Below, in pieces: positions 59,429-64,000 of a DNA stretch of 64,000 bases. Source of the DNA: Hymenobacter nivis (GTDB lineage Bacteria; Bacteroidota; Bacteroidia; Cytophagales; Hymenobacteraceae). Numbering within the stretch: the first letter of the stretch is position 1; each line of letters starts with the position of its first letter. Made by a program: the position numbers and the translations under genes. Under the pieces are notes generated by a model. It searched no databases. It saw only the letters and a list, made by a program, of their open reading frames with translations, and was not told the origin of the DNA. The stretch covers positions 4,092,001 to 4,156,000 of the forward strand of contig NZ_CP029145.1 in assembly GCF_003149515.1 (NCBI RefSeq). The letters run 5' to 3'.

Positions 59429-59524
59429 AAACGAAGAATTGGGGCGGCCAGTAAGCAAAAAACCATCCCAGGCGCTGCGGTGGGCGGCGCTTGGGATGGC
59501 AAAGGTCGGGCGAAATCCCGAGGC

Positions 59525-59755
59525 CTAACGGCTGGCTGGAAACGTGCGCGAGTATTCTAAAATACGGGCCGATACCGCCGGTCGGGGCTCGTAGCGCAGG
59601 GCGTTGAGGGTGCGCTGGGCCAATAGCAGATCGGCGCAGGCGGTGGCCAGCTCGGGGTCGTGCTGAAGAGCTTCTTCTATTTCAGGCAAGGCACTAGCTG
59701 GCAATTCGTTGTACACGTAGCGCAGCAGGGTCGTATAGGGTAAGGTTTGAATCAT
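59525..59755 (-). CDS. Small protein overlapping the sigma factor gene
   Basis: A 76-residue protein (IQTLPYTTLLRYVYNELPAS, then LPEIEEALQHDPELATACAD). It is helical and charged, without a zinc motif. Its first 62 bases lie inside the 3' end of the sigma gene in another frame, so the two are probably translationally coupled. The position suggests an anti-sigma or sigma-modulating role, but no conserved motif shows this. Confidence 0.6.
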   Translation of the reverse strand: MIQTLPYTTLLRYVYNELPASALPEIEEALQHDPELATACADLLLAQRTLNALRYEPRPAVSARILEYSRTFPASR

Positions 59756-60329
59756 AGTAAGGTGGGTTTACGGCCATTTTCTTCCGTAGGTTTATCAGGG
59801 CGTAGCGCATCCGGCCGAGGGCCGTATTAATGCTCACCCCGGTGGCATCGGCAATCTCCTGGAAGCTCAGGTCGCCGTAGTGGCGCATGAGCAGTACTTC
59901 TTTCTGGGCCGGCGGCAACTCCTGGATGAGCGCGCGCAGACGGCTGTGGGTTTCTTCGCGGGCCAGGGCATCGTCGGCCCCTTCTTCCGAGTGGGCGAGC
60001 GAATTGGCCAGGGGCCCATCGCCGTCGAGGCTGAGGTGGGGCACGCGCTTACCGCGGCGAAAGGCGTCGATGGCCAGGTTGTGCGCGATGCGGCACAGCC
60101 AGGGTCCGAATTTGCCTTCGTCGTTGTAGCGGCCACTTTTCAGCACGTGGATGGCTTTGATGAATGCGTCTTGAAGGAGGTCTTCGGCCACGTCTTCGTC
60201 GCGCACGATGAGCAGGATGGTCGTGAAAGTGCGGCTTCGGTGCCGCTCAAGCAGCAGCGCGAAGGCGGATTCCTGGCCAGCCAGGTAAAGCGAAACGAGC
60301 GCGGAATCGCTCAGCTGCATGGATTCCAT
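59694..60329 (-). CDS. ECF-type RNA polymerase sigma factor
   Basis: A 211-residue sigma-70 family protein. Region 2 has DEDVAEDLLQDAFIKAIHVL and WLCRIAHNLAIDAFRRGKRV; region 4 is LPPAQKEVLLMRHYGDLSFQ with EIADATGVSINTALGRMRYA as the HTH. The tail after about 185 is non-conserved-looking. It is first in the pair with the overlapping 76-residue gene. Confidence 0.92.
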   Translation of the reverse strand: MESMQLSDSALVSLYLAGQESAFALLLERHRSRTFTTILLIVRDEDVAEDLLQDAFIKAIHVLKSGRYNDEGKFGPWLCRIAHNLAIDAFRRGKRVPHLSLDGDGPLANSLAHSEEGADDALAREETHSRLRALIQELPPAQKEVLLMRHYGDLSFQEIADATGVSINTALGRMRYALINLRKKMAVNPPYYDSNLTLYDPAALRVQRIAS

Positions 60330-60403
60330 AAAGGACTACGGATAAGGGGAACGTAGAGCTTGAACCGATAGTATGCAGCTTTAGAGACTAGAGGAAATAA
60401 AAC

Positions 60404-60436
60404 GGAAGATACCGGTTATAAACAGAACGTTGCAAA
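60404..60436 (-). promoter_or_regulatory. Candidate sigma gene promoter
   Basis: On the minus strand TTTG (60436-60433) is followed after 21 bases by TATCTTCC (60411-60404), near TAnnTTTG. It lies 74 bases before the start. Confidence 0.4.
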
Positions 60437-60565
60437 CGGTTGCCAAATGTAGCGGCGCGTGCACGGCATCCGCAAGGTGGCCGGAGTAAAATGACAAAAT
60501 ATTTTTGGAAACAGGCGCAACCTTCCTGAAAACTTCACGTCGGCCCCCAGCGCATACCCGGAAGC

Positions 60566-60958
60566 CTAGCCTTCGGCCTGGGCCAGCCAGGCGTGGGCAG
60601 CGGCTTCGTCGGTGAAGGTGGCAATGCGGCAATCGGCGCTGGCGGCCGAAACTACGGCCGTGACGGCCCGTTGCGCCCGCAGCGGCGACACCAAAAACGC
60701 AATCCTCACCGGGGCTGCGTAGCGCCCCCGCAGTGCTGGCGCAAAAGTGGTGCCGAACCAATTATTCACGGCGGGCTCTACCACGTCTTCGCGGCGGCGC
60801 AGGTCGAGCAACCAGCGGCTGCATCCCGCCGCGTCGGCCGCCGTCAGCACGGCCTGGTAACCGGCTTGCAACTCCTGGGGCGTGATTTCACGCTGCCAGC
60901 GGGCGATGAGGGCCGGCAGGTCGGGGCGGTACACGAGGTCGAGGCCGTAATTGGACAT
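60566..60958 (-). CDS. Conserved hypothetical protein, STAS-like
   Basis: A 130-residue cytoplasmic protein from ATG 60958 (SNYGLDLVYRPDLPALIARW); an ATG eight codons upstream is possible. The alpha/beta pattern with CSRWLLDLRRREDVVEPAVN followed by VRIAFLVSPLRAQRAVTAVV and RIATFTDEAAAHAWL resembles STAS or SpoIIAA-like folds. No gene partner is recognised. It is divergent from the MFS gene. Confidence 0.55.
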   Translation of the reverse strand: MSNYGLDLVYRPDLPALIARWQREITPQELQAGYQAVLTAADAAGCSRWLLDLRRREDVVEPAVNNWFGTTFAPALRGRYAAPVRIAFLVSPLRAQRAVTAVVSAASADCRIATFTDEAAAHAWLAQAEG

Positions 60959-61033
60959 AGCAAAGGCTAACGCGTGGCGCAAGGTAAGCGGTGGCTGCGA
61001 TGAAACAAGCGCTACTTTGGGCGCAGCGCGGGC

Positions 61034-61041
61034 TACCTTTG
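61034..61041 (+). promoter_or_regulatory. Candidate MFS gene -7 box
   Basis: TACCTTTG, a perfect TAnnTTTG, 42 bases before ATG 61084. It argues that translation starts at 61084 rather than at ATG 61000 or GTG 60991. Confidence 0.45.
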
Positions 61042-61083
61042 CCCGGCGGGGCCACGCAGGACGCGCCGGCCCAGCGTTTTTGT

Positions 61084-62394
61084 ATGGACCCTGCTTCGCC
61101 CGCGGCTTCCGCGGCCCCCCACGACCCCTACGCGGCCTTGCGCCTGCCCGATTTTCGCCGCCTGATTACCGCCCGGGTCTTGTTCTCCGTGGCCACCCAA
61201 ATTCAGGGGGTGGTGGTGAGCTGGCAGATTTTTGAGCTCACCAAAGATCCGTTGGCCCTGGGCCTCATTGGGTTAGCCGAGGCCATTCCGAGCATCACGG
61301 TGTCGCTCTATGCCGGGCACGTGGCCGATTCGGTGCGCCGCAAGCGTATCATTGTGCCGGCTGTAGCGGTGTTGTTTGCGTGCGCCCTGGCGCTGTTCTG
61401 GCTGGCGCACCCGGGCCAGGCCGGCCTGCTGGCGCGGGGCCGGTTTCACCTGGGCGTTTTCAACGCCACGGTGGTGTGGCCGCTGTACCTGGTGATTTTT
61501 GTGAGCGGCATTGCGCGCGGGTTCATGGGGCCCGCGCTGTTCTCGTTCATGCCGCAGCTGCTGCCCGACCGCAGCTTTCTGCCCAACGCCGTGACCTGGA
61601 ACTCAACTACCTGGCAGGCGTCGGCGGTGCTGGGGCCCGCCATTGGGGGCTTGCTGTTTGCGCACTTGGGCAAGGAGTTCGCCTACGGCACCGACGTGGT
61701 GCTGGAGGGCCTGGCGCTGGTGCTGTTCATCACCATTGCCAGCCGCGAACTGCCGCCCATCGAGGGCGAGCAGCTGGGCTTGAAGGAGAGCATTCTGAGC
61801 GGGGTCAAGTTCATTTTTGGCAATCAGATTGTGCTGGCGGCCTTGTCGTTGGATATGTTCGCCGTGCTCTTTGGCGGGGCCGTGGCGCTGCTGCCCATCT
61901 TCGCCTCCGACGTGCTGAAGGCGGGTCCCGACGCCCTGGGCTACTTGCGCGCCGCGCCTGCCGTGGGCTCGGTGGCGATGGCGGTGTGGCTTACGTTCTC
62001 GCCGCTGAAGCGCGGGGCGGGCCGCAAAATGCTGTGGGCCGTAGCCGGTTTCGGGGCCGCCACCGTGGCCTTCGCGCTGTCGACCAATTTGTACTTGTCG
62101 ATGTTTCTGCTGTTTTTGACCGGAACCTTCGATTCCGTATCGGTTATCGTGCGCTCAACGCTGGTGCATACCTACACGCCGGAGTACATGAAGGGCCGCG
62201 TATCAGCGGTGAACAGCATCTTTATCGGGTCCAGCAACGAGCTGGGCAGCTTCGAGAGCGGCGCGGCGGCCAAGCTGATGGGTACGGTGCCCAGCGTGGT
62301 GTTTGGGGGCCTGATGACGATGGTCGTGGTGGCCGTCACGACCTGGAAGGCCGATAAGCTGCGCGGCCTGGAAATGGGCGCTGGCAAGAAATAG
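61084..62394 (+). CDS. Major facilitator superfamily exporter
   Basis: A 436-residue MFS_3-type transporter with about 12 transmembrane helices. After LRLPDFRRLITARVLFSVAT come the first pair with GLIGLAEAIPSITVSLYAGH, the loop motif HVADSVRRKRI (motif A-like), then helices such as VAVLFACALALFWLA. It resembles enterobactin/siderophore exporters. The substrate is not determinable. ATG 61084 is chosen with the promoter box. Confidence 0.85.
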   Translation: MDPASPAASAAPHDPYAALRLPDFRRLITARVLFSVATQIQGVVVSWQIFELTKDPLALGLIGLAEAIPSITVSLYAGHVADSVRRKRIIVPAVAVLFACALALFWLAHPGQAGLLARGRFHLGVFNATVVWPLYLVIFVSGIARGFMGPALFSFMPQLLPDRSFLPNAVTWNSTTWQASAVLGPAIGGLLFAHLGKEFAYGTDVVLEGLALVLFITIASRELPPIEGEQLGLKESILSGVKFIFGNQIVLAALSLDMFAVLFGGAVALLPIFASDVLKAGPDALGYLRAAPAVGSVAMAVWLTFSPLKRGAGRKMLWAVAGFGAATVAFALSTNLYLSMFLLFLTGTFDSVSVIVRSTLVHTYTPEYMKGRVSAVNSIFIGSSNELGSFESGAAAKLMGTVPSVVFGGLMTMVVVAVTTWKADKLRGLEMGAGKK

Positions 62395-62445
62395 CCGCCC
62401 GCCGGGGCCTCACGGTGGCTTCTGAGCCAATAAAGTCGTTCAAGT

Positions 62446-62494
62446 AGAAAAAGAACGTCATGCAGCGCGTAGCGAAGCATGACGTTCTTTTTCT
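62446..62494. terminator. Terminator formed by a family-like palindrome (repeat copy 5)
   Basis: AGAAAAAGAACGTCATGC (62446-62463) and GCATGACGTTCTTTTTCT (62477-62494) pair perfectly over 18 bases. The inner text GTCATGC...GAAGCATGAC matches the repeat family. It lies between the convergent MFS and HhH genes and can terminate both. Confidence 0.75.
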
Positions 62495-62539
62495 GTGTAA
62501 TTTTTTGCTTGGGAACAACTCCAGCAATTTGAAATTCCT

Positions 62540-63550
62540 CTATTCGCAGCGCACGTAGGGCCGCAGCTTGGCCCAGTCGTCGGGCTTCAGGGTCGGGATT
62601 TGCTGCAAATCCTCGGGCTTGCGGTAGGGGCCGTGCTGCTTGCGGTAGGCCACGATGAGGCGGGCCAGCGGCTTGCGAATGTAGGGGTGCAGGTACAGCT
62701 CGTCGAACGAAGCGGTGTTGACGTTCACCAGCTGCGGCGCGAAGCCCGGCCGCACGAACGTGTACTTGCGCAGGCTGTCCACCAAATCGGGAGCGTCGCG
62801 CAGTACGAATATTTCGCTAAGCTGGTCGGCCCGCAGGTAGCCGCCGAGCTGGTTGCGGTACTGCACTACCCATTTGGCCCGGCCCGCGCCAATACCGCGG
62901 ATTTGCATAAGTTGCGTGGTGTCGGCCGCGTTCAGGTCGAAAGGCTGGAGGTGCTTGGGCTTGCTAGGGAACTTGCTGGCGGCGAAGGGCGGGAACTTGC
63001 CCGGGGCCCCGGCGGCGTAGGCGGGCCGCTCGCCGCGGCCCGGCAGCGCCTCGGGCAGCTGCATAAATGGCGCCAGCCGCTGGTACACCGAATCTTCCAG
63101 CCCATACATTTTTTTGATTTGCGCCTTGGCGCGGAAGCCGCCCGCCGCGTCGCGGTACTTCACGATGCGCCCGGCCACGAAGTGCGGCACACCGCGGGCT
63201 TCCCAGCCCTCGGCTGTGAGGGCATTGGGGTCGAAGGGCCCCAGCGGTACTTGCGCCACGGCGGGGGAGCGCGCGGGGCGGTCGAAGGTGCGGGGGGCGT
63301 AGGCGCGGCCCGCGGCGCGGTTGGCGGCTAGGTTGGCCGCCAGTTGGTCGAGGCGCTGCTGGTCGGCGGCGGGCAAGTACTGGGGCTGGGCGGGGTGCCA
63401 GAGCAGCGGCAGCAGCAGGGCCGCGGCCAGCACGGCCAGCAGCCCCACCATGCCCCGGGCTTCGGCGCGCGAGTAGCCCATGTAGCGCCGCGCCCAGCGC
63501 AGGGGCCCCGCATCGGCCCAGGAGCGCCGGGGGTACGGCGAAGGTTTCAT
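62540..63550 (-). CDS. Helix-hairpin-helix protein with a membrane anchor
   Basis: A 336-residue protein. An N-terminal helix (GLLAVLAAALLLPLL) is followed by repeated ComEA-like HhH units (FDPNALTAEGWEARGVPHFV, LNAADTTQLMQIRGIGAGRA, VNTASFDELYLHPYIRKPLA). HhH units bind DNA or form protein contacts. A DNA-uptake role is possible but not shown. ATG 63550 gives a short cytoplasmic start. Confidence 0.75.
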   Translation of the reverse strand: MKPSPYPRRSWADAGPLRWARRYMGYSRAEARGMVGLLAVLAAALLLPLLWHPAQPQYLPAADQQRLDQLAANLAANRAAGRAYAPRTFDRPARSPAVAQVPLGPFDPNALTAEGWEARGVPHFVAGRIVKYRDAAGGFRAKAQIKKMYGLEDSVYQRLAPFMQLPEALPGRGERPAYAAGAPGKFPPFAASKFPSKPKHLQPFDLNAADTTQLMQIRGIGAGRAKWVVQYRNQLGGYLRADQLSEIFVLRDAPDLVDSLRKYTFVRPGFAPQLVNVNTASFDELYLHPYIRKPLARLIVAYRKQHGPYRKPEDLQQIPTLKPDDWAKLRPYVRCE

Positions 63551-63804
63551 AGCAAATAGATTGAACACCAGTTGGAACGGGTGCGGAAGGGTGGAAGCGC
63601 TCGGGGCTTTAAGCAGCGCGCAGTTCCCGCAATGTTACGGGTTCTGTGGGATCCGAAATAGCGCTGGCGGCAACGGAATGGAGGTTTTGTAGCTACCAAG
63701 GTATTTCTTAGGCTAAGGGACACCTTTGGAGATAATTAAAAATCAAAAGTGTAGCAGTCAAGTTTTTAATTACATCCAAGAACTTTGAAATAGCTCTAGG
63801 GCCC
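63551..63804. other. Non-coding gap upstream of the HhH gene
   Basis: About 254 bases between the HhH gene start and the stop of the last hydrolase gene. No reading frame of note, strong hairpin or TAnnTTTG with partner was found. Confidence 0.4.
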
Positions 63805-64000
63805 TCAGCGGCCGGCGTGGGCCGCCACCCAATTGCCGATGATTTGCAGAGTGCTGGGCGCAAATGTTTCCTCGATGATGCCGTACTCGGCAACGGACCC
63901 GGTGGGAGCAGTTTGGAACAGGTGGTTGAGGCCGGGCAGCGCCTGCGTAGTCACGTTGCGGTTGCCGCCGGCTTGCAGGCCCTGGGCGATGGCCGCGAGG
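63805..64000 (-). CDS. Alpha/beta hydrolase, C-terminal part
   Basis: The last 65 codons of a gene that enters from the right edge on the minus strand. It reads AAIAQGLQAGGNRNVTTQAL, then PGLNHLFQTAPTG with the His of a catalytic triad, and ends PSTLQIIGNWVAAHAGR. It matches the C-terminus of alpha/beta hydrolases of the serine-aminopeptidase or dienelactone-hydrolase type. The substrate is unknown. Confidence 0.7.
   Translation of the reverse strand, partial: LAAIAQGLQAGGNRNVTTQALPGLNHLFQTAPTGSVAEYGIIEETFAPSTLQIIGNWVAAHAGR

Noticed and set aside
1..64000. CRISPR array, tRNA, rRNA, insertion sequence or prophage
   Set aside because: No regularly spaced repeats with unique spacers, no cloverleaf or rRNA-like segment, and no transposase or integrase motifs were seen.

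Overview
The window reads as chromosomal DNA of a GC-rich Bacteroidota, most likely Hymenobacter or a close relative (inference). The evidence is gliding genes gldB and gldD, a type IX secretion (T9SS) C-terminal sorting domain, DUF6089-like outer-membrane barrels, weak ribosome-binding sites with several GTG/TTG starts, and promoters of the Bacteroidota form TTG-N18..21-TAnnTTTG. No rRNA, tRNA, CRISPR array, prophage or transposase was seen. Almost all of it is orderly core genome.

Layout. 1-12.4 kb (+): 3' end of a class I glutamine amidotransferase, an alpha/beta hydrolase, then an envelope block: CBS protein, POTRA/D15 barrel, NAD kinase, two DUF6089-like barrels, UppS, BamA, two Skp/OmpH chaperones and an RluA-family pseudouridine synthase. 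12.4-18.7 kb (-): ExbB-ExbD-ExbD-TonB, and behind a terminator a small membrane protein, a PstS-like lipoprotein and a TPR protein. 18.9-22.5 kb: MazG (-) opposite GlmM and a cysteine desulfurase (+). 22.8-28.5 kb: T9SS cargo protein, two small genes, a low-complexity lipoprotein, and GTPases Der and Era (-). 28.7-36.4 kb: ferrochelatase (+), then (-) a conserved hypothetical, MurQ, a mini cytochrome b5, AckA, Pta and an arginase-fold protein. 36.6-45.2 kb (+): fatty-acid beta-oxidation set FadD-like, MarR, FadN, FadA, FadE. 45.4-52 kb (-): secreted protein, RecG, GldD, SSB, MutY. 52-55.5 kb (+): HU, TPR protein, a 29-residue basic protein and RNase G. 55.6-64 kb: PorT-like barrel, GldB, glycosyltransferase, Nth, ECF sigma with an overlapping small gene, MFS exporter, helix-hairpin-helix protein, and the end of an alpha/beta hydrolase.

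How the genes work together. The first block makes and folds the cell envelope: UppS supplies the lipid carrier, Skp proteins and BamA handle outer-membrane proteins, and the Exb/Ton set energises uptake. The beta-oxidation genes resemble the Bacillus subtilis fadN-fadA-fadE set, and a shared near-palindrome (TAGGC-RY-GCCTA type) lies before the MarR-fadN-fadA genes and, twice, before fadE. Pta-AckA turns acetyl-CoA into acetate and ATP.

Most interesting non-gene signals: a family of palindromic extragenic repeats at about 32.9, 41.4, 42.7, 42.8 and 62.4 kb; a second class of intergenic hairpins built from short repeated words that differ by locus; an excess of GGGGCCC; a YggL-like gene cut by one in-frame amber codon; and an arginase-fold protein that keeps one manganese site and loses the other. 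No clear novel multi-gene system (defence, mobile or biosynthetic) was found.
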